NCBI GenBank assembly: GCA_019634925.1
Contig: JAHCAL010000005.1
Coordinates: 229,985-293,984, forward strand
Reading direction: 5' to 3'
Length of the DNA stretch: 64,000 nucleotides
Source: Pseudomonadales bacterium
GTDB lineage: Bacteria > Pseudomonadota > Gammaproteobacteria > Pseudomonadales > Azotimanducaceae
In this document: piece after piece, positions 1 through 8,089 of the stretch
How the letters are laid out: every line of letters starts with the position of its first letter
Position numbering within the stretch: position 1 is the stretch's first letter
Program-made: the position numbers and the translations under genes
Notes under the pieces: model-generated
Database searches by the model: none
The model's input: the letters and a program-made list of their open reading frames with translations, nothing else
What the model was told of the DNA's origin: nothing

Positions 1-1
1 C

Positions 2-1123
2 ATGAAGGCGCTCATCGCGCGGCTCCAGATACCCGTGGTCAAGCTCGCGATCATCGACAAGACGTTCTTCGAAAAGAGCGCCCACCCGGCACGGCAGCTG
101 CTGAACGAACTGTCGAGCGTGGGGATCGGCTGGAGCTCGGCCAACGAACTCAAGCGAGACCATGTCTACGACATGGTCGAGTCCGTGATTGCGAGAGTTC
201 TCAATGAGTTCAACGAGAATCCTGAGATCTTTGCCGAGCTACTCGACGAACTCAGGGCCTTCCGCCACCGGGACGAACAGCGCAATCAGCTGATCGAATC
301 ACGGGTCCGCCAGACCGAGACCGGCAAGGCGCGCACGCTGGCCGCCAAGCAGGCAGTCCAGCAACTGATCAACCAGAAGGCATCGGGGATGCGCCTGCCT
401 GCCGCGGCCGGACGGTTCATCAGCGAAACCTGGAGCCGCGTTCTGATCTTCGCCTGCCTGAAGCACGGCGCGCAGTCCGCCGTCTGGCAGGGCCTGGTGC
501 GCACGCTCGACGAACTGCTCTGGAGCCTGCAGCCGCTGCAGACGCCTGCCGAGATCGAACGTCGCGACGCTCTCCAGGAAGACCTCCTGAAGGAACTGGC
601 CGACGGCATCGACCTGATCCAACTGGCGCCCGCCGAGGCATCACAATGGCAGCAGACGCTGCGCGAGCAGCTCGAGGAGATCGCGAGCAGCGATCGGACT
701 TACCTGGAGCAGGGCCAGGATCGCGGTGATCCGCTTGCCACGCGCGCCTCGGGGCCATTCGTGGAACTCGAGGAGATCGTGCTCGCGACCGTCGGCGAAC
801 TCGAGGATCCGTTCCACGGCGAGCCGCCTGAATCCTCCTTCCTTGCTGCCGTCGACGCGCTGAAGGAAGGCATGTGGATCGAGATGGATCAGGCCGGCAT
901 GGAAGCCCTGCGCTGCAAGCTGACCGCCGTCGTGAAGCCTGGTGCACGGTACGTATTCGTCAATCGCCGCGGGATGAAGGTCCTCGAGCGCAGCCGCCTA
1001 GAACTCGCCCGGGACCTGCAGGATGGTCGTATGCGCATCCTGAACGATACGCAGGTTTTCGACCGCGCATTGCAGACGGTCATTGGCAACCTGCGCCAGA
1101 TGCAGTCCCGCCCCAACGCTTGA
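2..1123 (+). CDS. DUF1631 family protein, C-terminal part (5' end outside window)
   Basis: This is the C-terminal 373 residues of a larger protein. The frame is open to the window edge, and the Met at position 2 is probably internal, because DUF1631 proteins are usually 700 residues or more. The sequence is acidic and helical with long amphipathic stretches. It ends in a compact basic region (about residues 295-373) containing 'YVFVNRRGMKVLERS'. The function of the family is not established; some databases carry an old 'thymidine phosphorylase' label that this sequence does not support. It converges with ribE, with two hairpins between them. Family assignment is from recognition of the conserved C-terminal region. 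Confidence 0.7.
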   Translation: MKALIARLQIPVVKLAIIDKTFFEKSAHPARQLLNELSSVGIGWSSANELKRDHVYDMVESVIARVLNEFNENPEIFAELLDELRAFRHRDEQRNQLIESRVRQTETGKARTLAAKQAVQQLINQKASGMRLPAAAGRFISETWSRVLIFACLKHGAQSAVWQGLVRTLDELLWSLQPLQTPAEIERRDALQEDLLKELADGIDLIQLAPAEASQWQQTLREQLEEIASSDRTYLEQGQDRGDPLATRASGPFVELEEIVLATVGELEDPFHGEPPESSFLAAVDALKEGMWIEMDQAGMEALRCKLTAVVKPGARYVFVNRRGMKVLERSRLELARDLQDGRMRILNDTQVFDRALQTVIGNLRQMQSRPNA

Positions 1124-1138
1124 GACCTAATGGCATGA

Positions 1139-1187
1139 CCAGTCGCGCGAGTGCGCGACTGGCGCGCCTGGCGAGCCACAGGCTCGC
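1139..1187. terminator. Two adjacent perfect hairpins between convergent genes
   Basis: A perfect 10-bp inverted repeat (1139-1148 / 1153-1162, 4-nt loop) is followed by a 7-bp inverted repeat (1171-1177 / 1181-1187, 3-nt loop). They lie in the 66-bp gap between the DUF1631 stop and the ribE stop. Neither has a T-run, so intrinsic termination is inferred from position and stem strength only. They could serve both strands. Confidence 0.4.
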
Positions 1188-1189
1188 AC

Positions 1190-1834
1190 TCAGTCCGTCG
1201 CGCCTCCGGTCAGCCGTGCGCGCCACGCCGGGTCGGCCATGACCCGCTCCACCGTGTCGACGATCGCCTGGGTCTGCGCGTCGACTTCCAGGTTGACGCG
1301 ATCGCCGACGACTATCCGCCCGAGGGTCGTGCGGGCGATGGTTTCGGGAATCAGGCAGACGGTGATTTCGCCGCGTCCGTGATCAACTGCCGCGATCGTG
1401 AGGCTGGCGCCATCCAGCGCGACGAACCCCTTGTGAAGCAGGTACCTGGCGAACTCCGGGGGCACCGAGAAATGCAGATCGCGGCGGTTTTCCGCCTGAT
1501 CGACACCGCGCAGTACGGCCACGCCCGAGACGTGCCCGGAGAGGATGTGACCACCGACCTCGTCGCCGACTCGGAACGACCGCTCGACGTTCACCCGGCT
1601 GCCTTCATTCAGCATGCCGAGGTTGGTGCGCTGCAGGGTCTCGCCGATCACATCGAACGACACCAGGGTACCGGCCACCGCGGTCGCGGTCAGGCACGTC
1701 CCGTTCACCGCAACGCTGGCGCCCAGCGCGACGCCATCGGCAAGCGCGCCGAGATCGACCACGAGGCGCCGCAGGGATTGCGCCGGTTCGACCCTTACGA
1801 CGGGACAAAGGGACTGGACGATACCGGTGAACAC
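1190..1834 (-). CDS. ribE: Riboflavin synthase, alpha subunit
   Basis: This 214-residue protein catalyses the dismutation of two 6,7-dimethyl-8-ribityllumazine molecules to riboflavin, the last step of riboflavin synthesis, in the cytoplasm. It starts with the family's invariant 'MFTGIV'. It has the two tandem lumazine-binding barrels (about 1-97 and 98-195); typical pieces are 'VNGTCLT', 'GHILSGHV' and 'VALDGASLTIA'. Length matches the family (about 210-220). It stands alone, separated from the TPR gene upstream by an 84-bp gap holding a strong hairpin, so it is probably transcribed separately. No FMN riboswitch fits in that gap. Confidence 0.95.
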   Translation of the reverse strand: MFTGIVQSLCPVVRVEPAQSLRRLVVDLGALADGVALGASVAVNGTCLTATAVAGTLVSFDVIGETLQRTNLGMLNEGSRVNVERSFRVGDEVGGHILSGHVSGVAVLRGVDQAENRRDLHFSVPPEFARYLLHKGFVALDGASLTIAAVDHGRGEITVCLIPETIARTTLGRIVVGDRVNLEVDAQTQAIVDTVERVMADPAWRARLTGGATD

Positions 1835-1873
1835 GGGCGCTCCATGCGGGCTACCAGGGGCATCATGAGGCTC

Positions 1874-1906
1874 GCGGGCGGACCGGCGCCTGGCCCGTCC
1901 GCCCGC
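1874..1906 (-). terminator. Hairpin downstream of the TonB operon
   Basis: Perfect 10-bp inverted repeat (1874-1883 / 1897-1906) with a 13-nt loop, just after the stop of the TPR gene. There is no T-run after it. Its position suggests it ends the leftward TonB-operon transcript or attenuates read-through into ribE. Confidence 0.4.
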
Positions 1907-1918
1907 GGTATGCGGATA

Positions 1919-3259
1919 TCAGTTGGCCGCGGCGAGCTGGGCGCGGCGGTTCGACTCGTTGTCGATGTAGGTGATCCACTGCGCGCAGATGCGCTGGTTG
2001 GTCTGATCGTTGTCCCGGCGCGAAGATTCGCGGCAGGCTTCGAACGACTGGCGCGCCGTCGACAGCTGATCGAGGTTGTAGTGGCACATGCCCTGCACGA
2101 TGTGGGTAGTCTGCACTCTACGCAGCCCACCGCGCCGGATCGCATTCTGGGCGGCTTCCGTACATTTCTGGAATTCGTCGTTGTCCAGGTAGAGCTGCGA
2201 AAGGCGCTCGTAGACCTTGCCATCGGAGGAGGCGCGCGCCGCTTCCTCGAATATGGGGATCGCCTTCTTGGTTTCCTGCGCCATCTGCCATGCCTGTCCG
2301 AGGCTCTGCAGATTGCGTTCGTTCTTTTCGATGATGCCCTTCTTGATGCCATCGTCGAGGACCTTCGCGGCCCGGAACGGCACTTCCGATTGCATGAGCA
2401 GGCCGGCATAGTTGGTCAGGTCCGACGACTGGGTCAGAAAGCCCGCAACGCTTGCAGCCTCGTAGGTCCAGAGTGACTGGCGTTCGTTGCCTTCCTGCGC
2501 GTGCACGCCGGCGAGCCGCAGCCAGTATTCGCGCTTGGGAAAATCTCGAACCAGAATTTCGAGTGTTTCCAATACCTTCGGCCACTTTTCCTGTTCGAAG
2601 TAGAGGAAATTCAGGAGCGCCCACCACTGCTCCTTGACGGCGATGTTGCGCTGGCGCGCGAGATCGATGCCCTTCTCGATCTGCTGGGTGGCCGCCGGAT
2701 AGTTGTTCATCTGGTAGTAGACCTGCCCCATGAAGATGTGCGGCTCGGGGCCGGGATTGTTCGCCCGGGTGATCCAGCGCTCCATGTACTTCAGCGCATC
2801 CTGGTACCGTTCGGCGACGAAGGAGAGCTGCGCGAGCGTATAGAGCGTCTGCACCTCGAGCCCCTCGGGTACGTTCTCCCCCTGGGCCAGGACCTGCTCA
2901 TAGGCGCGTATGGCCGCAGGGTAGTTCTCCATCGTGAAATGAACGAAGCCGAGGATGTTGTTGACCTGGCCGATTTCGTTGCCGTTCATACGCCGCGCGC
3001 CGGACTCGAGCATGCTGTTCAGCACGCTCAGCGCCTGCTGGTAGTTCTTCGCGTCGAGCGCTTCCTGCGCCTCGGTCAGGCGCTTGAACGTCGCCTCGCT
3101 CATGGCAGGGACCCGGCGCGTCTCCTGGACGGCATTCGGGTCATCTTCGGCCGACTCCTGGGCGTGGACCGCCGTCCCTGGGACGCCGAATTCGTGGCCG
3201 AAGGGCGCCAGCGCGTAGAGCGCGCAGGTTGCCAGCAGTGTCAGGATTCGATACGACAT
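1919..3259 (-). CDS. TPR-repeat protein of a TonB2-type operon
   Basis: This 446-residue protein is probably exported: it starts with a signal peptide (hydrophobic stretch about residues 5-24, cleavage near 'VHAQ'). The rest is tetratricopeptide-like helices, for example 'ALDAKNYQQALSVLNSML' and 'YPAAIRAYEQVL'. In related gammaproteobacterial operons a TPR protein closes the ttpC-exbB-exbD-tonB cluster and is thought to assist TonB-dependent uptake from the periplasm. The start at 3259 is chosen for the signal peptide; the frame is open 31 codons further upstream through a repeat array. It follows tonB by 89 bp, a wider gap than elsewhere in the operon. Confidence 0.8.
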   Translation of the reverse strand: MSYRILTLLATCALYALAPFGHEFGVPGTAVHAQESAEDDPNAVQETRRVPAMSEATFKRLTEAQEALDAKNYQQALSVLNSMLESGARRMNGNEIGQVNNILGFVHFTMENYPAAIRAYEQVLAQGENVPEGLEVQTLYTLAQLSFVAERYQDALKYMERWITRANNPGPEPHIFMGQVYYQMNNYPAATQQIEKGIDLARQRNIAVKEQWWALLNFLYFEQEKWPKVLETLEILVRDFPKREYWLRLAGVHAQEGNERQSLWTYEAASVAGFLTQSSDLTNYAGLLMQSEVPFRAAKVLDDGIKKGIIEKNERNLQSLGQAWQMAQETKKAIPIFEEAARASSDGKVYERLSQLYLDNDEFQKCTEAAQNAIRRGGLRRVQTTHIVQGMCHYNLDQLSTARQSFEACRESSRRDNDQTNQRICAQWITYIDNESNRRAQLAAAN

Positions 3260-3281
3260 GATTCCAGTCCCGTTTGCCTTA

Positions 3282-3314
3282 TACATCGATCGTTCAGCGA
3301 TCGTACATCGATCG
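3282..3314. repeat. Three tandem 11-bp repeats upstream of the TPR gene
   Basis: Units at 3282-3292 and 3304-3314 are identical (TACATCGATCG). The middle unit at 3293-3303 matches at 9 of 11 positions. They lie between the tonB stop and the TPR start, 22 bp upstream of the start codon. The 11-bp period is close to one helical turn. Whether they bind a protein is unknown. Confidence 0.75.
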
Positions 3315-3348
3315 GTTACCCGCTTCGGCGTACATCCGCTGCGGGGGC

Positions 3349-3951
3349 TCACTCCGCCAGTTCGAACGTGATCAGGTTGCGCACGCCCGCCACGTCGATG
3401 GGTTCACCGTTCACGACCTTTGGCTTGTACTTGAACTTGAGCGCCGCGTTGATCGCCGCGCTGTCGAAGATGCCCGGCGGTTTCGCTTCGATCACGACAG
3501 GGTCGCGGACGGCGCCCGTCCGGGTCACCACGAACTCCAGCAGCACGTATCCTTCGATGCCGCGCGTCTGTGCACGACGCGGGTACACCGGCGCGACCTT
3601 GACGATGGGCAGGTATTCGCCGTCGGAGCTGAATCCGCCAACGCCCCCTACATTCAGATCGACGTTGACGTTCACCGCGCCGATCTCCACCCCGGTGGTG
3701 TTGGCACTGGTATCGAAGTCCGGTTTCGGCATGTCCGGTGGCGGCTCATCCGGCGGCGGCGGCGGCGTGGGTTTGCGCTGGCGGACCTGCACGTCGACGT
3801 CGTCCTGGAGCCGCACGAAGTCGACCAGCTTGCCTGTCACCTGATCGTCGAAGGGGCTGCGATCGCTCTTGATCAGGGCCTGCATGAGCAGGAACAGCAG
3901 AAAGGTGACGACGGCGCCGAGTGTAACGCCCAGTATGTAGCGGACTACCAT
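3349..3951 (-). CDS. tonB: TonB-like energy-transducing protein
   Basis: This 200-residue protein has an N-terminal membrane anchor (about 5-27), a short proline-rich linker (about 60-76, 'KPTPPPPPDEPPP') and a C-terminal TonB domain (about 115-200) with 'PVYPRRAQTRGIEGYV' and 'FKYKPKVVNG'. It should carry proton-motive energy from the ExbB/ExbD channel to outer-membrane receptors. The short linker and the position between exbD and a TPR gene match the TonB2 class rather than E. coli TonB1. The exbD stop lies 10 bp upstream. No TonB-dependent receptor is present in the window, so the substrate is unknown. Confidence 0.9.
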   Translation of the reverse strand: MVVRYILGVTLGAVVTFLLFLLMQALIKSDRSPFDDQVTGKLVDFVRLQDDVDVQVRQRKPTPPPPPDEPPPDMPKPDFDTSANTTGVEIGAVNVNVDLNVGGVGGFSSDGEYLPIVKVAPVYPRRAQTRGIEGYVLLEFVVTRTGAVRDPVVIEAKPPGIFDSAAINAALKFKYKPKVVNGEPIDVAGVRNLITFELAE

Positions 3952-3961
3952 CTCTGCACCT

Positions 3962-4369
3962 CTACGATTCGGTTGAAATGGCGACTTCGGTCAGCCCTGC
4001 AGCGCGCGCTGCACTCAGGACCTGCATGAGCCGTTCGTTCTTGGAGCCACGGTCGGCCTGAATCACCAGGCCGCCCTTCGGATTCTCGGCATGCAGGCGC
4101 TCGATATTCGCCCGCACCGCGCCCGGATCGACACGCTTCTTGTCGATCCAGATCTCGCCCTTGTCGCTGATCGCGACCAGCACACTGACGGTCGGCTTCT
4201 GCTCGGCAGTCAGCGCCTCGGGCCTGAAGACGTCGATCCCGGCCTGCTTGATGAACGTTGCTGTGACGATGAAGAAGATCAGCATGATGAACACCACGTC
4301 CAGCATGGGCGTGAGGTTGATGTCGGACTCTTCTTCGGAGCGCGAAAATCGGTTCATGCTTCTGCGCAT
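3962..4369 (-). CDS. exbD: ExbD/TolR family biopolymer transport protein
   Basis: This 135-residue protein has one membrane helix near the N terminus ('MLDVVFIMLIFFIVTATF') preceded by 'DINLTPMLD', where the Asp is the conserved proton-path residue. A periplasmic domain of about 85 residues follows. It forms the proton channel with ExbB and energises TonB. The start at 4369 has a GGAGAGG ribosome-binding sequence about 8 nt upstream and gives the normal family length; an in-frame start 29 codons earlier would add a non-conserved tail. Confidence 0.92.
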   Translation of the reverse strand: MRRSMNRFSRSEEESDINLTPMLDVVFIMLIFFIVTATFIKQAGIDVFRPEALTAEQKPTVSVLVAISDKGEIWIDKKRVDPGAVRANIERLHAENPKGGLVIQADRGSKNERLMQVLSAARAAGLTEVAISTES

Positions 4370-4474
4370 AACTGCCTCTCCAAATTCTTCCGCGCGGCCT
4401 CGATCATTGTGACCGGGGTGCCGCCGGACAGTTCCTCCTGTGCCGGGCCGCCGCACGGTGCGACGGTTGCGGCA

Positions 4475-4993
4475 TCAGTGGTCCATCGTCAGATGGTCCT
4501 GGAACAGTTCAACCTCGAAATCCACCTTGCGCTTGATGAATGTGGCACCGATCAGTCCCGAAAGGGACGCGATCATGCCCGCCATGGTGGGAATGGTCGC
4601 CATCGATACCCCGGCTGCCATCGAGCGCGCATTGCCGCCCTGGGTCGCCATGGCATCAAAAACGCTGATCATGCCGGTCACGGTTCCCAGCAGGCCGAGC
4701 AGCGGACAGAGCGCGACACAGGTCTGAATGAGAGGTAGCGATCCGGTGATCTTGTCCGACGCTTCGGAGATCAGACCATCGCGGATCTGACGCGCGCTCC
4801 ATGAACGCCGCTCGCTCCGACCTTCCCATACCTCGGTCGCCTGTCGGATGACGTTCTTGTGCTCGGACTGAAAATAAGCGAATCGCTCGAAGATCATCGC
4901 CCACATGAAGAAAGTCAGGGCGGCAATGAGCCAAAGCACATTGCCGCCCTGCTCCATGAAGGAGACGATGTTTATGTAGGCATCATAAAACAT
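4475..4993 (-). CDS. exbB: ExbB/TolQ family proton channel protein (short form)
   Basis: This 172-residue protein of the short ExbB2 type has one N-terminal membrane helix ('VLWLIAALTFFMWAMIF') and two C-terminal helices. The conserved stretch 'LCPLLGLLGTVTGMI' lines the proton path. It sits between the TtpC-like gene (17 bp upstream) and exbD. In the TonB2 systems of Vibrio and Shewanella both a TtpC and a short ExbB are needed, which this arrangement mirrors. Confidence 0.92.
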   Translation of the reverse strand: MFYDAYINIVSFMEQGGNVLWLIAALTFFMWAMIFERFAYFQSEHKNVIRQATEVWEGRSERRSWSARQIRDGLISEASDKITGSLPLIQTCVALCPLLGLLGTVTGMISVFDAMATQGGNARSMAAGVSMATIPTMAGMIASLSGLIGATFIKRKVDFEVELFQDHLTMDH

Positions 4994-5010
4994 CGCGTTT
5001 GATTACCTGC

Positions 5011-6525
5011 TCAGCCGAGCGCACGGCCGGCGCGTTCAGCATGCTCGGCAATGATGCCGGCGCTCTGTTCCTCGAGCACATGGATCAGTCCGCGGCTCCG
5101 GGTCGCCACGATCGCATGCAGGAGGGTCATCGGGATGGCCACGCAAAGGCCCTGCACGGTCGTCATGAGCGCGGTGGAGATACCGCCTGCCATGGTCTTC
5201 GGATCGCCGGTACCGAACAGCGTGATGGCCTGGAACGTCAGGATCATCCCGATCACGGTGCCGAGCAGTCCAAGCAGGGGTGCGACCACCGAGATCACCT
5301 GGATCAGGGTGATGTTGCGGGTGAGCTTGGGCGTTTCCCCGAGTATCGCCTCGCCGAGCTTGAGTTCGAGGGTCTCGACGTCGACGTCTTTGTTTTCGTG
5401 GTAGACCTTCAGCACCCGGCCGAGCGGATTGGATTCGTCAGGGGTGTCGCTCTTGCGTTGCGCGTTGACCTTGGAGCCGATCATCGACAGCGTGATGAGC
5501 CGCTCCAGACCCAGCAGCACACCGAGCAGGCCGCCGAGCATGATGACCGAGCCGACATAGCCGCCCTGACCGTCACACCACGGCAGGTAGCACTCGCCGT
5601 TGGCGATGCCGCCGAACAGCGAACCGACCCGCTCCCCGACCGTGGCGGCCTGGATGAGCAGGCTCAGCAGCGAACCGCGTGTCGGGTCGATCGCAAAGGC
5701 CACCAGCTCGCCGGGACCAGCGTTACCGAGCGCGGCCGCGGTATTGGTGAACCGCCCTGCCGGCTGGCGCGGCAATTCGACCAGGCTGCCGTCGTCCGTG
5801 TCGTACTGGATGTACTTGCCATCGGCCACCAGGTTGAAGGCGCCGACGCGGACGATGTCCAGCGGCACCTGGTCGCCGTTGTTCAGGATGACCGTGCCGG
5901 GGAACCGTACGACCCGGCCGGTCTCGGTCATTTCGCGCTGCAGTTCGAACCACAGCGTTTCCATTTCGTTGATGCTGGCGAGTTCGGTCGCGGTCCCCAT
6001 CTTTCGGGCCAGTTCGCTCAGCCACTCACCGCGCCCCGGGAGCTGGGCGCTGATGATCGACCCTTCGAACAATCCGCGTGTGTCGCCGGACACCTGCTGC
6101 AGCACGCCGAACAGCTCGCGCAGCGTGCCGAGACGTCGATCGAGAGCTTCCTGGAGGTTGCCGATATTGGTCTCGTTCTCCTGGAATCGTGTTTCCAGCT
6201 GCTCGGAGCGGCGTTCTGCGGCGGCACGTTCGGATCGCGCCTGCGCCAGGAGGCGCGCCTGGGCGTCCTTGTCGCGACGGAATTCCGCCTCGCGCGCGGT
6301 GTGTTCGCGGGATTCGACGACGCGGCGCTGCTCGACGTTGCGGAGCAGCTCGTTCAGGTTGCCCGCCGCATTCACCCGCAGCTCGACCTCGGGCGCCGGC
6401 GCTTCGGCAGCAGCTGCCTCCTGGGCGAACGATGCCGGCGCAAGGCCGAGCGTCAGTGCAGCAGCCGTCAGGGCACCTGTCAGGTATCGGCGGACGAACC
6501 GGTTCATATACTTCACGACGCTCAT
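5011..6525 (-). CDS. ttpC: TtpC-like MotA/TolQ/ExbB protein with long periplasmic N-terminal region
   Basis: This 504-residue protein has a signal peptide (about 1-35), a periplasmic region of about 230 residues including a coiled coil ('RLLAQARSERAAAERRSEQL', about 85-135), and then a C-terminal ExbB-like channel domain with membrane helices and 'VAPLLGLLGTVIGMI'. This architecture is that of TtpC, the extra ExbB-like component of TonB2 systems. Its ATG overlaps the stop of the DUF3450 gene as ATGA, so the two are translationally coupled. A longer upstream start is rejected because it would run far into the DUF3450 gene. Confidence 0.88.
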   Translation of the reverse strand: MSVVKYMNRFVRRYLTGALTAAALTLGLAPASFAQEAAAAEAPAPEVELRVNAAGNLNELLRNVEQRRVVESREHTAREAEFRRDKDAQARLLAQARSERAAAERRSEQLETRFQENETNIGNLQEALDRRLGTLRELFGVLQQVSGDTRGLFEGSIISAQLPGRGEWLSELARKMGTATELASINEMETLWFELQREMTETGRVVRFPGTVILNNGDQVPLDIVRVGAFNLVADGKYIQYDTDDGSLVELPRQPAGRFTNTAAALGNAGPGELVAFAIDPTRGSLLSLLIQAATVGERVGSLFGGIANGECYLPWCDGQGGYVGSVIMLGGLLGVLLGLERLITLSMIGSKVNAQRKSDTPDESNPLGRVLKVYHENKDVDVETLELKLGEAILGETPKLTRNITLIQVISVVAPLLGLLGTVIGMILTFQAITLFGTGDPKTMAGGISTALMTTVQGLCVAIPMTLLHAIVATRSRGLIHVLEEQSAGIIAEHAERAGRALG

Positions 6526-7301
6526 TCCGCAGCCTCCGCACCTTGAATCGGCAATACCAGCAAATCTACGGACAGCTGCTTGTTGGCCATCCGGATACCG
6601 TTGCGCACCGGGGTCTTGTAGGAATCGGGCAGGCGCTCCCACTGGCGGGTGGAGGCGTTGAACATGCCGGTCTCCTCGCCATCCGGCGTCTGGTAGACCA
6701 GTGCGATGCGGCCGACCTTGAGCACCTCGACCTTGCGGTCCGTGCCGTCGACGTTGACCGTCGAACCGTAGGCTTCCATGGTCCGCCCGTATTCGTTCTC
6801 GATCTGGAAGGCACGCATGACCTGGCTGAATTTCTCGGAAACGGCGACGTCGGCCCGATCCATGGTTTCACGCAGCATGTCGATGCGTGCACGGCGCTCG
6901 GCTTCGAGGAATGGGAGGTCGAGTTGTACGAACTGCTCGAGTCCGTCGATCATGCGCATCATGAGCGGCCCGATCTGCCGCTCGATGACTGTGACCTCTT
7001 CGATGGAGTTGGTGAGCTGGGTCATTTCCCGCTCCTGGTTGCCGATCTGGCGCTCCAGTTGCCGGTTGTAGACCTGCAGACCCTCGATTTCCTTCAATAC
7101 CGTCTTGTAGTCGTTGAGGAGCACCCGGGTCTCCTCGGTGAGCGTATCGATCCGCGCCTGTGACTGGCGGGCCTGGCCGTTGATCTGTTCCGCGACGCGG
7201 TAGATGTCGTTCAGCGTGGCTGCCGTCGCCTGGCCGCCCGTGAACGCGCCCGCGACGATGAGCAAAGGCGCCGACAGCCTTTTCATCCAAACTCTATTCA
7301 T
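6522..7301 (-). CDS. DUF3450 family periplasmic coiled-coil protein
   Basis: This 259-residue protein has a signal peptide (about 6-27, ending near 'GQATAA'), a long coiled coil (about 30-110, including 'IDTLTEETRVLLNDYKTVLK') and a globular C-terminal part. DUF3450 genes are typically found directly upstream of ttpC-exbB-exbD-tonB-TPR, as here. The molecular role is not established; the long coiled coil suggests it pairs with the TtpC periplasmic region. The start at 7301 has an AGGAAG sequence 4 nt upstream. It is the first gene of the leftward operon. Confidence 0.85.
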   Translation of the reverse strand: MNRVWMKRLSAPLLIVAGAFTGGQATAATLNDIYRVAEQINGQARQSQARIDTLTEETRVLLNDYKTVLKEIEGLQVYNRQLERQIGNQEREMTQLTNSIEEVTVIERQIGPLMMRMIDGLEQFVQLDLPFLEAERRARIDMLRETMDRADVAVSEKFSQVMRAFQIENEYGRTMEAYGSTVNVDGTDRKVEVLKVGRIALVYQTPDGEETGMFNASTRQWERLPDSYKTPVRNGIRMANKQLSVDLLVLPIQGAEAAE

Positions 7302-7456
7302 ACGACTTCCTACGGGTGTGTTGGGATCTCGAAAACACCTCGCATCGCGCTCGACGGGAACGCCGCCCGGTCACGGGACCCGCGCGGGATCCGGTGGTGT
7401 AGGCAAGCGTCGGCGAAGCGCAATCCGACGGTTGTTCGATCAGCGAATATGCGGGC

Positions 7457-7477
7457 GGTACACGATCTTGGTGTACC
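7457..7477. promoter_or_regulatory. Operator-like palindrome upstream of the TonB operon
   Basis: GGTACAC and GTGTACC form perfect 7-bp arms around a 7-nt centre. A CATATT hexamer (7446-7451 on the minus strand) lies just downstream in the leftward direction and could be a -10. It is about 155 bp before the DUF3450 start. It does not resemble a Fur box. Function is inferred from symmetry and position only. Confidence 0.3.
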
Positions 7478-7720
7478 TTGTTCTGCCCCGCCCCTTTTTC
7501 GTGGTTCGAAGGATCAACAAACGTTCTGGCGAAGTCAAGCGCGCTCCCGGGACTGCATGAAATGCAAGGTATTTCCATGGTGAATCCGCGCGGCGACTGC
7601 CTGTCGATCACGGTTGGTCGCGAGTGCGGGTGAGCTCCAGGCGGATCCCGGCGCGCCAGGACACTTCGGCACCCGCGGCAACATGCCGCGTCAAGCGCCG
7701 GCGCGGGGCATGATGGCCGG

Positions 7721-7746
7721 CTCGATCGATACCCTCGATCGATACC
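7721..7746. repeat. Perfect 13-bp tandem duplication
   Basis: CTCGATCGATACC occurs at 7721-7733 and again, directly adjacent, at 7734-7746. It lies in the non-coding divergent region. No function can be assigned. Confidence 0.8.
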
Positions 7747-7996
7747 CCGTCGGTCGCGGCGGCGGAACTCAGTTGCCTGCGGTGGCGGCCGGAACATGAC
7801 CTGCCCTGGCCGGGTCGTCTGCTGGTGCCGGTGGCCGAAGGCGTGCCCGGCGATCCCGGGCGCTGTCGGTCGCAGCGTGGTCATTCGGCAACCCAGGTCG
7901 TTGATCCTTGCTGCCAACGCGAAGGAAGATTGCACAGCGCGACGGATCGGTGGCTCGGGAATTTCCATGACGCCGCATGACATCGAATGACGCCGC

Positions 7997-8048
7997 CGTC
8001 ATCCAAGTGTCATTTTGTCATCATTTCGTCATATTCACTCACCATGAT
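7997..8048 (+). promoter_or_regulatory. Tandem Pho boxes and -10 for the porin gene
   Basis: GTCAT occurs at 7998, 8009, 8017 and 8028. The 11-bp spacings (7998/8009 and 8017/8028) are the hallmark of PhoB half-sites, giving two Pho boxes. A CATGAT hexamer at 8043-8048 lies 10 bp after the second box, the usual distance to the -10 in PhoB-activated promoters. Three inverted copies (ATGAC at 7967, 7977 and 7987) lie just upstream. The porin start is at 8090. Confidence 0.8.
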
Positions 8049-8089
8049 CCGCGCCACGCCAGAGCAGGTCCTACCGCCGGAGCCAGCAC

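Larger units (their letters stand above)
7302..8089. other. Non-coding divergent region between TonB operon and phosphate block
   Basis: 788 bp without a convincing gene. A leftward open frame at 7294-7983 has no recognisable domain, biased composition and overlaps the start of the DUF3450 gene. The region contains a 7-bp-arm palindrome, a 13-bp tandem duplication and, at its right end, a dense cluster of GTCAT elements forming Pho boxes. Confidence 0.7.

Noticed and set aside
1835..1918. FMN riboswitch upstream of ribE
   Set aside because: The 84-bp gap is too short for the element and holds a simple hairpin instead.
1151..2476. Rightward 441-codon frame opposite ribE and the TPR gene
   Set aside because: Exact antisense of two recognised genes; no recognisable domain.
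7294..7983. Leftward 229-codon open frame in the divergent region
   Set aside because: No domain, Arg/Pro/Ser-rich composition typical of high-GC shadow frames, and it overlaps the well-supported DUF3450 start.
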